Shown: positions 16,173-25,062, counted from the first letter of the stretch. The stretch: DNA of 38,601 nt from Phytoplasma sp041276565 (GCF_041276565.1 NZ_JBGGGR010000034.1:1-38601), one strand, 5' to 3'. Notes: generated from the sequence alone by a model not told the origin. Program-made: numbers and translations.

Positions 16173-17160
16173 AGTTTTAATGATGAATTTATTACAAACA
16201 ATTAATCATACTTTAGATATTCAATTAGAAAAAAATCCTAAAATAGTTTTATTTGGTCAAGATATTGGTAAATTAGGAGGAGTTTTTAGAGTAACAGCTG
16301 GTCTACAAAAAAAATACGGAGAACACCGTGTTTTTGATACTCCTATCGCTGAATCTGCTATTGTTGGAAGTGCTATCGGAATGTCGATTAATGGTTTAAT
16401 CCCAATAGCCGAAATTCAATTTGATGGTTTTGTTTATGTCGGACTCCAAGATTTAATTTCACATGCAGCCCGAATGAGAAATCGTTCTAGAAATAGTTTT
16501 TCTTGCCCTATGGTTCTTAAATTCCCAGTAGGTGGAGGAGTGAAAGCTTTAGAACACCATTCAGAATCTTTAGAAGTTATTTTAGGGTCTATTCCAGGTT
16601 TGAAAGTAGTTGTTCCTTCAAATCCTTATGACGCAAAAGGTCTTTTGATTGCTGCTATTAATAGTCCAGATCCTGTTATTTATATGGAACCTAAGATGTT
16701 ATATCGTGGTAAAAAAGAAGAAGTTCCTGTAGAAGAATACGAAGTTGAAATAGGTAAAGCAAAAGTAGTCCAAGAAGGAAAAGACATTACTTTAGTGGCT
16801 TGGAGTTCAGCAGTGGAAATTGCGAAAACAGCTATTGACACTTTGAATAAACAAAATATTTCTGTAGAATTAATCGATTTAAGAACTATTAACCCAATAG
16901 ATAAAGACACAATTTTAAATTCTGTTAAAAAAACAGGAAGATTAGTTGTTGTACACGAAGCAGCAAGAACTTATGGACCTGCTGGTGAAATTATCACTTT
17001 AGTAAATGAATACGCTTTTGATGATTTAAAAATGGCTTCCCAAAGAATTACAGGATTTGATATTATTATGCCATTAGCTAGAGGAGAATATCATCAAAAT
17101 TTAAGTCCGGAAAAAATTGTTTTTGGAATTGACAAAATTTTCAATAAAAATATAAAATAA
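16159..17160 (+). CDS. pdhB: Pyruvate dehydrogenase E1 component, beta subunit
   Basis: 333 residues, normal length for the family. Conserved features include GQDIGKLGGVFRVTAGLQ, DTPIAESAIVGSAIGMSING, the GGGVKALEHHSESLE loop that lines the TPP site, and EAARTYGPAGEI in the C-terminal transketolase-like domain. It forms the alpha2-beta2 E1 with PdhA. The ATG at 16159 lies within the end of pdhA, so translation is coupled. The next gene, a lone lipoyl domain, follows after 18 bases. Confidence 0.96.
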   Translation: MNSNKVLMMNLLQTINHTLDIQLEKNPKIVLFGQDIGKLGGVFRVTAGLQKKYGEHRVFDTPIAESAIVGSAIGMSINGLIPIAEIQFDGFVYVGLQDLISHAARMRNRSRNSFSCPMVLKFPVGGGVKALEHHSESLEVILGSIPGLKVVVPSNPYDAKGLLIAAINSPDPVIYMEPKMLYRGKKEEVPVEEYEVEIGKAKVVQEGKDITLVAWSSAVEIAKTAIDTLNKQNISVELIDLRTINPIDKDTILNSVKKTGRLVVVHEAARTYGPAGEIITLVNEYAFDDLKMASQRITGFDIIMPLARGEYHQNLSPEKIVFGIDKIFNKNIK

Positions 17161-17178
17161 GTATAGGAAGTTAATATA

Positions 17179-17409
17179 ATGTTTGAATTACGTTTTGCTG
17201 ATATAGGCGAAGGAATTAATGAAGGTAAAATTATCCAATTTTTTTGTAAAGAAAATGATGATGTTAAAGAAGGGCAAGATTTATTAGAAATAGAAACTGA
17301 TAAAGTTACTGTTCCGATATCTGCTCCTGCTACAGGAAAAATTAAAAAAATTTTTTTTGCAGAGGGTGACGAAATCAAAGTTGGAGATTTATTATTAACA
17401 ATTGAATAA
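17179..17409 (+). CDS. Free-standing lipoyl domain of the PDH complex (E2 N-terminal part)
   Basis: 76 residues, exactly one biotinyl/lipoyl domain: FADIGEGINEGKI at the start, the lipoylation loop EIETDKVTVPISAP with Lys42 as attachment site, and GDLLLTIE at the end. It carries the swinging arm that receives acetyl groups from E1. It starts at ATG 17179 after AGGAAG. The chain stops cleanly at the domain boundary, and the catalytic domain is a separate gene 41 bases downstream in another frame. E2 subunits normally hold lipoyl, peripheral-subunit-binding and catalytic domains in one chain. Confidence 0.9.
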   Translation: MFELRFADIGEGINEGKIIQFFCKENDDVKEGQDLLEIETDKVTVPISAPATGKIKKIFFAEGDEIKVGDLLLTIE

Positions 17410-17450
17410 TTTGCAAAATTTTAAAAATAGAAAGGTAAATTATATATATC

Positions 17451-18206
17451 ATGGATATTAAAGAAAACAACAACAATTTAAATTCTGAAAATAAACCAAA
17501 TAACAATATAGAAGTAATAAAAATTACAAAAATAAGAGAGATCATTGCACAAAAAATGGTCGTTTCTTCTACTGAAATACCTACTGCTACTTTAATGGAT
17601 GAAATCGACGTTACGGATTTGATTTCTTTAAGAAAAGAAAAAAAAGAAGAATTAGATTCACAAGGAATCAAATTAACTTATATGTCTTTTATAGCAAAAG
17701 CAACAACTATTGCTTTAAAAGAAATCCCTTTATTTAATGCAAGTTTTGATGCTGCTAAAAAAGAAATAAATATCAAAAAATTTATTAATTTAGGAATCGC
17801 TGTAGATACTAATCGCGGTTTAATAGTTCCTAACATTAAAAACGCAGATCAATTAAATATTATCGAATTAGCAAAAGAAATTCAAAAAATAGCTCAAAAC
17901 GCTAAAGAAGAAAAATTAACATTATCACAAATTCAAAACGGAACTTTTACAATAAGTAATTTCGGTTCTATTGGTGGTTTACAATGTACACCAATTATCA
18001 ATATTCCTGAATTAGCTATTTTAGGTGTAGGAAAAATTGTAAAAAAACCAATAGTTAAAGATGATCAGATTGTTATCGGAAATGTTTTACATCTTTCTTT
18101 AAGTTACGATCATCGTATTATTGATGGCGCTGACGCTGCTAGATTTTTAAATAAAATCATCTCCTTATTAAATGATGTTTCTAAATTAGAAAAATATATT
18201 TCTTAA
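17451..18206 (+). CDS. pdhC: Dihydrolipoamide acetyltransferase (E2) catalytic domain without lipoyl or binding domain
   Basis: 251 residues. A ~20-residue Asn/Lys-rich N terminus leads directly into the acyltransferase fold (KITKIREIIAQKM, then GTFTISNFGSIGG and the active-site motif SYDHRIIDGADAARF with His221 and Asp225). It transfers acetyl from lipoamide to CoA and forms the core of the complex. Neither this chain nor the preceding lipoyl gene contains a recognisable peripheral-subunit-binding domain, the ~35-residue module that normally holds E1 and E3. AAAGG sits about 15 bases before the ATG, rather far. It could be a domain-split functional E2 or an internal deletion. Confidence 0.88.
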   Translation: MDIKENNNNLNSENKPNNNIEVIKITKIREIIAQKMVVSSTEIPTATLMDEIDVTDLISLRKEKKEELDSQGIKLTYMSFIAKATTIALKEIPLFNASFDAAKKEINIKKFINLGIAVDTNRGLIVPNIKNADQLNIIELAKEIQKIAQNAKEEKLTLSQIQNGTFTISNFGSIGGLQCTPIINIPELAILGVGKIVKKPIVKDDQIVIGNVLHLSLSYDHRIIDGADAARFLNKIISLLNDVSKLEKYIS

Positions 18207-18247
18207 AATATATTGCTTAAATAGAAAAAAATAAAGAATAAATACTT

Positions 18248-19633
18248 ATGTATAAAAAATATGATATTGCGATTATTGGTGGTGGACCTGGAGGATATGT
18301 TGCTGCCATTAAAGCTGCTCAATTAGGTGGTAAAGTTGCCTTAATAGAAAAACATAAATTAGGCGGAATATGTCTTAATTATGGTTGTATACCTACTAAA
18401 TCTTATTTAAAAAGTGCTAAAGTTTTCGATATTCTTAAAAATTCTGAAGATTTCGGAATCACAAATCAAAAAGATAATTTTATGTTTAATTGGAAAGATG
18501 TGTTCCAACGTAAAGAAAAAATAGTTCAAAAATTAACAAACGGTATTCGTTTTTTATTAAACAAAAATAAAATCGATGTTTATAATTGTTTTGCTGAAGT
18601 GATAAATCCTAATTTGGTCGAAGTTGGAGATCAAAAAATAGAAACTAAAAAAATTATTATCGCAACAGGTTCTAGTGCTTTTATTCCACCTATTCCTGGC
18701 GCTCGTGAAGCTTTTGAAAATAAGTTTCTTTACACTAGTAAAGAATTAGTTCAATTAGAAGAGTTTCCTAAAAAAATAATTATTATCGGCGGTGGAATTA
18801 TTGGAGTAGAATTTGCAAATATTTTTAATAAATTTGGAACTGAAGTTATTATTTTAGAAAAACAAAAAAATATTTTAAATAATATAGATTCTGATATTTA
18901 TAATATGTATACTAAAAAATTGCAAAAAAATGGTGTTCAGATTAATACAGAAACAGAAGTAACTAAAATAGAAAATAACAAAGTTTATTATAAAAAAATA
19001 GACCAAATTTATGAAAATACTGCAGATGTTGTTTTAATGGCCGTTGGTACTAAACCTAATTTAAATGGATTACAAAATTTAAATTTAAAAACATATTCTC
19101 AAGGAATAGAAACTGATAATTTTTTAAGAACTTCTGTCGAAGGAATTTACGCTATAGGCGATGTTAACGGTAAATATATGTTAGCTCATGTCGCTAGTCA
19201 TGAAGGAATAATAGCTGCATCGTACGCTTTAGGTATTAAAGAAAATCTTTTACCTATGGATTATAATTATATTCCTTCTTGTATTTATGGTTTTCCTGAA
19301 ATCGCTTATATTGGTTCAACAGAACAACAAGTTAAAGAACAAAAAATAGATTATAAAGTTTCTATTTTTAATGTTCAAAATATCGGAAAAGCTTTAGCTG
19401 ATAGCGAAACAGAAGGTTTTGCTAAATTGATTGTAGATAAAAATAATTTAAAAATTTTAGGAATGCATATAGTTTCTTCTAACGCTACAGAATTAATTAC
19501 CGAAATTGGCGTTGTTATGCAATCCAACGGTACAGTTTATGATGTTATACATACGATTCATCCGCACCCTACATTATCAGAATTAATTTCAGAAACTTTT
19601 TTAGGTGCAGTCGATAAACCTATTCATGCATAA
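18248..19633 (+). CDS. lpd: Dihydrolipoamide dehydrogenase (E3)
   Basis: 461 residues. FAD-binding GGGPGGYVAAIKAAQ at the N terminus, redox-active disulfide Cys42/Cys47 in GGICLNYGCIPTKS, NAD-binding IIIGGGIIGVEFAN (~178-191), the second FAD motif GIYAIGDVNGKYMLAH, and the catalytic His-Glu pair in HTIHPHPTLSELISE near the C terminus. It reoxidises dihydrolipoamide and makes NADH. No N-terminal lipoyl domain, so the separate 76-residue lipoyl protein is the only one in this operon. Last gene of the pdh operon; a terminator follows 44 bases after its stop. Confidence 0.96.
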   Translation: MYKKYDIAIIGGGPGGYVAAIKAAQLGGKVALIEKHKLGGICLNYGCIPTKSYLKSAKVFDILKNSEDFGITNQKDNFMFNWKDVFQRKEKIVQKLTNGIRFLLNKNKIDVYNCFAEVINPNLVEVGDQKIETKKIIIATGSSAFIPPIPGAREAFENKFLYTSKELVQLEEFPKKIIIIGGGIIGVEFANIFNKFGTEVIILEKQKNILNNIDSDIYNMYTKKLQKNGVQINTETEVTKIENNKVYYKKIDQIYENTADVVLMAVGTKPNLNGLQNLNLKTYSQGIETDNFLRTSVEGIYAIGDVNGKYMLAHVASHEGIIAASYALGIKENLLPMDYNYIPSCIYGFPEIAYIGSTEQQVKEQKIDYKVSIFNVQNIGKALADSETEGFAKLIVDKNNLKILGMHIVSSNATELITEIGVVMQSNGTVYDVIHTIHPHPTLSELISETFLGAVDKPIHA

Positions 19634-19676
19634 TTATTTTTTTAAATATAAAATATAAAATTTGTCTATATTAAAT

Positions 19677-19719
19677 AAAAATGCCTATTTTTAAAATGGT
19701 AGGTATTTTTATTTTTTTT
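19677..19719 (+). terminator. Terminator of the pdh operon
   Basis: Arms aaaaatgccta (19677-19687) and taggtattttt (19700-19710) pair with one G-T wobble and are followed by atttttttt. Confidence 0.85.
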
Positions 19720-19798
19720 ATAAAAAAAATTCTTCATTATGAAAATATTATGATGATTTTTTTATAATAAAGAATTTTAAAAAAGAGAAGTGAAAAAT

Positions 19799-20560
19799 AT
19801 GTTAATTGATACCCATGCCCATCTGAATTTCCCAGAATTTGATAAAGATTTAGATGAAGTTATTCAAAAAGCTCACGAAAAAAGTGTTAAATATTTTATT
19901 GTTCCTGGTGTAGATCAAAAAACAAATGAAAAAAGCATTGAACTAGCTATTAAATATCCTTTTATGAAAGCTGCTGTTGGGATTCATCCTCTTTATTTTT
20001 TAAATGAAAATCCTTTAAGTATTGAACAATATTTAAAATTGCCTCAAGTAGTAGCAATTGGCGAAATTGGATTAGATTTATATCATGATAAAAATAATTT
20101 AGAAATTCAACAAAAAAATTTAGAAATTCAAATACAATTAGCTCTTAAATATAAATTACCTGTTATTTTACATGCTCGAGAAGCTTTTGAAGAAACTTAT
20201 AAAATGTTATCGCCATACAAAGGCCAAATTGAAGGTGTTTTTCATTGTCTAACTAGTGATTTTCAAGAAGCACAAAAAGCTGTAGATTTAGGATTTTATG
20301 TTGGTCTCGGAGGTATCGTAACTTATGATAAAGCTTTAGAAGCACATAAAATAGCTAAACACATCCCATTAGATAGAATTTTGTTAGAAACTGATGCTCC
20401 TTTTTTGACTCCTGCTCCTTTGGCTAAAAATTTAAGAAATGAACCTCAATTTATTAAAAACGTAGTTGAAAAAATAGCTAGTATAAAAAATATAAGTTTG
20501 GAAGAATTATCAAAACAAACAACAAATAACGCTAAAAAATTATTTAATTTAAATTTTTGA
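19799..20560 (+). CDS. tatD: TatD-family metal-dependent DNase
   Basis: About 253 residues from the ATG at 19799; the GTG three codons earlier overlaps the purine-rich AAGAGAAG site and is less likely. Family hallmarks: IDTHAHLNFPEF (first metal-binding His pair), AVGIHPLYF, IGEIGLDLYHD (Glu ligand), VILHAREAFEE, VFHCLTSDF and the closing LLETDAPFLTP with its Asp ligand. These form a TIM-barrel two-metal hydrolase acting on DNA 3' ends in repair and turnover. It ends with TGA, one of the genes showing that TGA is a stop here. LigA follows after 58 bases. Confidence 0.94.
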   Translation: MLIDTHAHLNFPEFDKDLDEVIQKAHEKSVKYFIVPGVDQKTNEKSIELAIKYPFMKAAVGIHPLYFLNENPLSIEQYLKLPQVVAIGEIGLDLYHDKNNLEIQQKNLEIQIQLALKYKLPVILHAREAFEETYKMLSPYKGQIEGVFHCLTSDFQEAQKAVDLGFYVGLGGIVTYDKALEAHKIAKHIPLDRILLETDAPFLTPAPLAKNLRNEPQFIKNVVEKIASIKNISLEELSKQTTNNAKKLFNLNF

Positions 20561-20618
20561 TATTTTTCAAATTATTGAATCAAATTAATATTTTGGTAAA
20601 AATGGAAAAATTATAAAA

Positions 20619-22622
20619 ATGATATCAAATATACAAAAAAAAATTCAAGAACTAACAAATCAACTGGATCAAGCTAATTATGAATACTATCATTTAAATA
20701 AAACAACATTAAGTGATAATCAATATGATGCTTTATTAAAAGAATTAATTTTTTTGGAAAAACAATATCCTCATTATAAATTATCTTATAGTCCTACTTT
20801 TAAAATAGGTGGTTTTGTAAGTTCTAAATTTTCAAAAATGCCACATAGAATTCCTATGTTATCTTTAGATAATGTTTTCAATTTAAAAGAATTAAAAACA
20901 TTTTGTGATCGTTTATTAAAAAAAAATGTGCCTTTTAATTTTATTACAGAATTAAAAATAGATGGTATAGCTATTAATTTAAAATACGAAAAAGGTATTT
21001 TAGTTCAAGCTTTAACTAGAGGAGATGGTTCAGTAGGCGAATTAGTAACCGAAAACATCAAAACTATTAAAGATATTCCTTTAAGATTAAAAGAAAATAT
21101 AGATTTAGAAGTTAGAGGAGAAATTTTTTTTGATTATGCTGCTTTTCAAGCTCTAAATAAAGAAAAAGAAGAACAAAACGAGCCCTTATTTTCTAATCCT
21201 CGTAATGCTGCTTCAGGAACTTTAAGACAATTAAATTCTAGTATAGTCGCTAAAAGAAATTTATCTTCCTTTATTTATTCTATTATCGCACCTCCTGATT
21301 TTATACAAACACAAGAAGAAGTTTTGAACTTTTTAAAAAAAATAGGTTTTTCTGTGAATCCTTATCATTTCAACGTTACTTCTTTTGAAGAATTAAAAGA
21401 AAAAATTTCGGAATATGAAAAATTAAAAAATCAATTATCTTATGGTGTCGACGGAATCGTAATCAAAGTACAAACATTAAAATTATATCCTTCTATCGGA
21501 AATACTACTAAATTCCCCAAATGGGCTATCTCTTATAAATTTAGTTCTTTAAAGAGTGAAACTATTATTCAAAAAATTAATTTTCACATTGGCAGAACTG
21601 GAGTAATAACTCCTGTTGCTCATTTATTACCTGTTATAATCGATGGTAGTTTAATTTCTAAAGTAACCTTACATAATTATGATTATATTCAAAAAAAAGA
21701 TATCCGTATTAATGATTTTGTTTTAGTTCATAAATCAGGTTCTATTATTCCTCAAATTTTGAATGTTGTCAAAGAAAAAAGAACCACTCAAATCCCTTTT
21801 CAAATGATTTCTCATTGTCCAGGTTGTCATCGTTTATTAGATAAAAAACCTAATGAAGTTGATTATTTTTGTTTAAATGAAAATTGTGAAGAAAAACAAA
21901 TAAATAAAATAATTCATTTTGTTTCTAATGAAGCTATGAATATTCAATATTTAGGAAAAAAAACTTTAATAACTTTATTTCGAATGGGATTAATCAAAAA
22001 TATTTCTGATTTATATTCTTTAAAAGATCAATATGATAAATTAAAAGAATTACCTAATTTTAAAGATAAAAAAATATCCAAAATATTAGATTCTATAGAA
22101 AAAAGTAAAACACAATCTTTAGATAAAATTTTATTTGGTTTAGGAATTAATAATGTAGGTATTAAAATCGCTAAATTATTAAAACTCCATTTTAGGAATA
22201 TTCATAATTTAAAAAAAGTTTCTTTAAAAGAATTATTTGAAATTCACGAAATAGGAGATGAAATAGCTAACAATATTTATGATTTTTTTCAAAAAAAAGA
22301 AAATATCCAAGAAATTGATTTATTAAGTCAAAAAGGAATTTTTTTTGATATTCCAGAAAATAATTTTGTAACTAAAAATAATCTATTTCAAAATAAAAAA
22401 ATAGTTTTAACAGGCGTTTTTAAAAATTATTCTAGAAAAGAACTTACTAACATTTTAGAAAAATACGGAGCTTTTGTTTTAAATAATGTTTCTTCTAAAA
22501 TTGATTATTTAATTCATGGTTCTGATTATGGTTCTAAATTTGAAAAGGCTTCTTTATTAAAAATAAAGATAATGAACGAAAATGAATTATATCCTATTCT
22601 AGAATCATTAAAACGAATATAA
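20619..22622 (+). CDS. ligA: NAD+-dependent DNA ligase
   Basis: 667 residues, full length. Domain Ia NAD-binding (YYHLNKTTLSDNQYDALLKE), the adenylated lysine in ELKIDGIAIN (Lys113), GDGSVGELVTENIKTI, NPRNAASGTLRQL, the SYKFSS motif ahead of the OB fold (HIGRTGVITPVA), a four-cysteine zinc finger (CPGCHRLLD ... YFCLNENCEE), a helix-hairpin-helix set (~residues 440-580) and a C-terminal BRCT domain from about 590 (KKIVLTGVFKNYSRKELT). It seals nicks in replication and repair. Every catalytic element is present. Confidence 0.97.
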   Translation: MISNIQKKIQELTNQLDQANYEYYHLNKTTLSDNQYDALLKELIFLEKQYPHYKLSYSPTFKIGGFVSSKFSKMPHRIPMLSLDNVFNLKELKTFCDRLLKKNVPFNFITELKIDGIAINLKYEKGILVQALTRGDGSVGELVTENIKTIKDIPLRLKENIDLEVRGEIFFDYAAFQALNKEKEEQNEPLFSNPRNAASGTLRQLNSSIVAKRNLSSFIYSIIAPPDFIQTQEEVLNFLKKIGFSVNPYHFNVTSFEELKEKISEYEKLKNQLSYGVDGIVIKVQTLKLYPSIGNTTKFPKWAISYKFSSLKSETIIQKINFHIGRTGVITPVAHLLPVIIDGSLISKVTLHNYDYIQKKDIRINDFVLVHKSGSIIPQILNVVKEKRTTQIPFQMISHCPGCHRLLDKKPNEVDYFCLNENCEEKQINKIIHFVSNEAMNIQYLGKKTLITLFRMGLIKNISDLYSLKDQYDKLKELPNFKDKKISKILDSIEKSKTQSLDKILFGLGINNVGIKIAKLLKLHFRNIHNLKKVSLKELFEIHEIGDEIANNIYDFFQKKENIQEIDLLSQKGIFFDIPENNFVTKNNLFQNKKIVLTGVFKNYSRKELTNILEKYGAFVLNNVSSKIDYLIHGSDYGSKFEKASLLKIKIMNENELYPILESLKRI

Positions 22623-22677
22623 AATTTATTATTTTTTAATAAAAATTTTTATATAAAGGAAAATATAAAAAAATTTA

Positions 22678-23019
22678 ATGAAAAATATCGGTGTCGATTT
22701 AGTTGAAATAGAAGAAATCAAAAAAATAGGAATTGAAAAAGTTTCTAATAGAATATTATCTGATTTAGAAAAAAAAATATACACTAATATTAACAACGAA
22801 GAAAGAAAAATTAGTTTTTTAGCAGGTAGATGGGCCGCTAAAGAAGCTATTTTTAAATCTTTCCAAAAAGGTAATTTACAAAATAATTATCGTGATTGGT
22901 CTGTTTTAAATGATCCTGAATCAGGATTTCCTTATGTTGTTCATTCTTCCTTATCAAAAATGATGATTTCTATTTCTCATAGTAAAAATTACGCTTTAGC
23001 TTTTGTTATTTTAATTTAA
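22678..23019 (+). CDS. acpS: Holo-[acyl-carrier-protein] synthase
   Basis: 113 residues, the typical short AcpS. GVDLVEIEEIKK holds the Mg2+-binding Asp and FLAGRWAAKEAIFKSF the conserved W-A-x-K-E-A. ISISHSKNYALAFVIL closes the fold. It transfers phosphopantetheine from CoA to a serine of acyl carrier protein. Phytoplasmas lack a full fatty-acid synthesis pathway, so its acceptor is worth noting. It follows ligA by 55 bases and is followed by a strong terminator. Confidence 0.93.
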   Translation: MKNIGVDLVEIEEIKKIGIEKVSNRILSDLEKKIYTNINNEERKISFLAGRWAAKEAIFKSFQKGNLQNNYRDWSVLNDPESGFPYVVHSSLSKMMISISHSKNYALAFVILI

Positions 23020-23028
23020 TTTCAATAA

Positions 23029-23060
23029 AAAAAGAGAGTTTCAAAAAACTCTCTTTTTGT
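23029..23060. terminator. Terminator between convergent genes
   Basis: Perfect 13-base arms aaaaagagagttt (23029-23041) and aaactctcttttt (23046-23058) with a 4-base loop, flanked by T on the + strand and by T (A on +) on the other. It serves acpS and probably also the leftward gene ending at 23076. Confidence 0.88.
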
Positions 23061-23075
23061 TTATAACAATAATAT

Positions 23076-24020
23076 TTATACTTTTTTATTCATCATTTTT
23101 CTTTTTTTAACAAAAATAAAAGTGATAACAACAGAAGTTATTATATTTAACGTCAATAAAAAAATTTGTATTTTTTTCATACTATCTTGTGTTTTATTAA
23201 GACTCGCTATTTTAGCAAAATAATTTTTTTCTTTTGCTAATAAAGCGTTTTTATAAATATATTCATTTAAATTTGCTTCTTGTTCATCTATCTTAATTTC
23301 TTCTGGTTTTGATTTATTAAAAAGTTCTTGATAAAAATTTCTGATTTTACTTTTGATTATATCGAAATATTTGAACAAATTTTGACTTTCTAAAAAAAAT
23401 CTGTCATATATTTTTTTTAATTCTTCATAAAGATTAACATTGGATGGATCATAATATGTTGTCATTCGAATATTGCGATACTTCAAGTCTATAAACTTGT
23501 ATATAGTTGTATCAATATTACGTTTATTTTCTAAATCTTCTTTTATATCTTTTTTTAATTTCAATAATTTTTCGTCAGAAAGTAAAATATCGTAATCATC
23601 TGTTTGACTTTTAGATTTTTGAATTTTTTTCATTTCTTCTTCTATTATTGAAACAAAAAAATTAATTTTATTATTTTTTAGCGAAAGAACTGTTTTTTTA
23701 TAAATATATAAAGATTTTGTTAATAAAGATAAGATTTCATCAGCAATTTCGTCGGTTAAATTTCTTTCGTATCTTGTTCTTGCTTTTTCTAAATGGTAAT
23801 AAGCGTTTTTATGTTTAATTTCTTCGTCTTCTTCGCTGTCATCAAAAGTTTCTTTTATGTTATTTCGATCACTTTCTAAAGGTCTTTTTTTGGTAAATCC
23901 TTCAGGAAGTTTATTTTTAATTTCTTCCGTTTGTTCTAATTCTGTTTTAGCTAATGTTCTTATTTGTTCGACTTCTTGAAATAATTGTACAATTTTTATT
24001 TTTTTTTGTTCAAAACTCAC
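23076..24020 (-). CDS. Putative surface protein, coiled-coil with C-terminal membrane anchor; signal peptide out of frame
   Basis: 314 codons from GTG 24020. The body is charged and helical (EQVEQ-, EKARTRYERN-type stretches), with one membrane helix near the end (IQIFLLTLNIITSVVITFIF) and a basic tail (VKKRKMMNKKV): external domain, one anchor, short cytoplasmic end. No Shine-Dalgarno fits the GTG. The frame is open upstream to 24160 and encodes a signal-peptide-like segment (KIYNILFCLIFFILTITI ... NNKIKA). The only ATG with that segment (24175) is one base out of phase across the A7 run at 24161-24167. With A8 the product is a ~365-residue protein with cleavable signal plus C-terminal anchor, the layout of phytoplasma antigenic membrane proteins. 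I do not recognise the family. Confidence 0.7.
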   Translation of the reverse strand: MSFEQKKIKIVQLFQEVEQIRTLAKTELEQTEEIKNKLPEGFTKKRPLESDRNNIKETFDDSEEDEEIKHKNAYYHLEKARTRYERNLTDEIADEILSLLTKSLYIYKKTVLSLKNNKINFFVSIIEEEMKKIQKSKSQTDDYDILLSDEKLLKLKKDIKEDLENKRNIDTTIYKFIDLKYRNIRMTTYYDPSNVNLYEELKKIYDRFFLESQNLFKYFDIIKSKIRNFYQELFNKSKPEEIKIDEQEANLNEYIYKNALLAKEKNYFAKIASLNKTQDSMKKIQIFLLTLNIITSVVITFIFVKKRKMMNKKV

Positions 24021-24175
24021 TTCTTTATGTTCATCTGGATTTGCTTTAATTTTATTATTATTAATATTTATAGTTATAGTTAAAATAAAAAAAATTAAAC
24101 AGAATAATATGTTATAAATTTTTCTATGTTTAACATTAGATATCGGAAATAATTTAAGTATTTTTTTAGTCTCAT
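24021..24175 (-). other. Frameshifted signal-peptide segment of the 23076 gene
   Basis: ATG 24175-24173 begins M-R-L-K-K, then the seven-A run at 24161-24167 throws the frame. In the next phase the sequence reads ILKLFPISNVKHRKIYNILF, a hydrophobic core, then NNKIKANPDEHKEVSFEQ straight into the downstream ORF. The basic start, hydrophobic core and small residue before the presumed cleavage site resemble phytoplasma secreted-protein leaders. Confidence 0.65.
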
Positions 24176-24297
24176 TTCTAAATTAAATAATTTTTAATAA
24201 TAGATATATTTATTTTGTTATTTTTTATATAAAACACACAAATAAAATATCCAATCTAAATTATATCATATAATTAATTCAAAATATAAAGGCTTTA

Positions 24298-24326
24298 TTG
24301 TATCAAATAAATTAAAATTATATAAA
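24298..24326 (+). promoter_or_regulatory. Predicted promoter of the DJ-1/PfpI gene
   Basis: TTGTAT (24298-24303), 17-base spacer, TATAAA (24321-24326). Predicted start near 24333, which places the hairpin at 24375-24419 inside the untranslated leader. Confidence 0.45.
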
Positions 24327-24374
24327 AAATTAAAAATATTTTGATAAAATAAAATCGTAGATTATGTAATAAGT

Positions 24375-24428
24375 AAAATACTATTATTTATTTTATTTTA
24401 AAATAAATAATAGTATTTTTAATTTTTG
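24375..24428 (+). terminator. Terminator-like hairpin in the leader of the DJ-1/PfpI gene (possible attenuator)
   Basis: Perfect 21-base arms 24375-24395 and 24399-24419 with a 3-base loop, followed by tttttaatttttg. No gene ends upstream on this strand: the neighbour at 24175 is divergent. Its position between a predicted promoter and the ATG at 24455 suggests transcription attenuation. Confidence 0.55.
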
Positions 24429-24454
24429 TATTAATTTAAAAAGAGATATATAGT

Positions 24455-24970
24455 ATGAAAAAAGGTTTATTATTTTTGTGTAATGGTTTTGAAGATGCTG
24501 AAGCGTTAGCGACAAGATCTTTTTTGATAAAAAATTCTTTAAATATTTCTACTTTTACTCCTAATGATTCTTTAGAAGTTGTTTCTTCTTACAAACTTAG
24601 TGTAAAAGCTGATATGCATATTGATCAAATTAATTTGCATGAATATGATTTTTTAATTTTACCGGGTGGTCCTTATGTAAAAAAAGCATTAGAAGAAGAG
24701 CCTACCTATTTAAATAAAATTTATGATATTATAAATCATTTTGTCGATAAAAATAAAATTATTGGTGCTATTTGTGCTGCTCCTTCTTTTTTAGGCAAAT
24801 TAAAATTACTCTCAAATCATGATTTCACTTGTTATCCTGGATACAATAGATATATCGAAGGAAATTATCGTCCTGATCAAAAAGCTGTCACTAGTGGTAA
24901 TTTTGTCACTTCTCGTTCATCAGACACAGTTTTAGATTTTGTAGAGTATTTATTAAAAAAATTAGCATAA
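24455..24970 (+). CDS. DJ-1/PfpI-family protein
   Basis: 171 residues, the usual size. GFEDAEALATRSFL carries the conserved Glu, ILPGGPYVKKAL the GG loop, and IGAICAAPSFLG the nucleophile elbow with the reactive Cys; TSRSSDTVLDFVEYLL is the typical C-terminal helix. The sequence resembles the YajL/ThiJ/DJ-1 subgroup, linked to oxidative or carbonyl stress and deglycation-type chemistry; the actual substrate is uncertain. AAAGAGA precedes the ATG by about 11 bases. It is a single gene with a long leader holding a strong hairpin. Confidence 0.88.
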   Translation: MKKGLLFLCNGFEDAEALATRSFLIKNSLNISTFTPNDSLEVVSSYKLSVKADMHIDQINLHEYDFLILPGGPYVKKALEEEPTYLNKIYDIINHFVDKNKIIGAICAAPSFLGKLKLLSNHDFTCYPGYNRYIEGNYRPDQKAVTSGNFVTSRSSDTVLDFVEYLLKKLA

Positions 24971-25062
24971 AAATAATATGATTTATTTTTTATAAAAATT
25001 TTATTAAAAATTTGAAATTATTTTGATTTGCATGAATTCTTTGTAGAAAATGAAATATTTAA

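Noticed and set aside
16680..17671. Minus-strand frames within pdhB and E2
   Set aside because: Antisense shadows of conserved enzymes.
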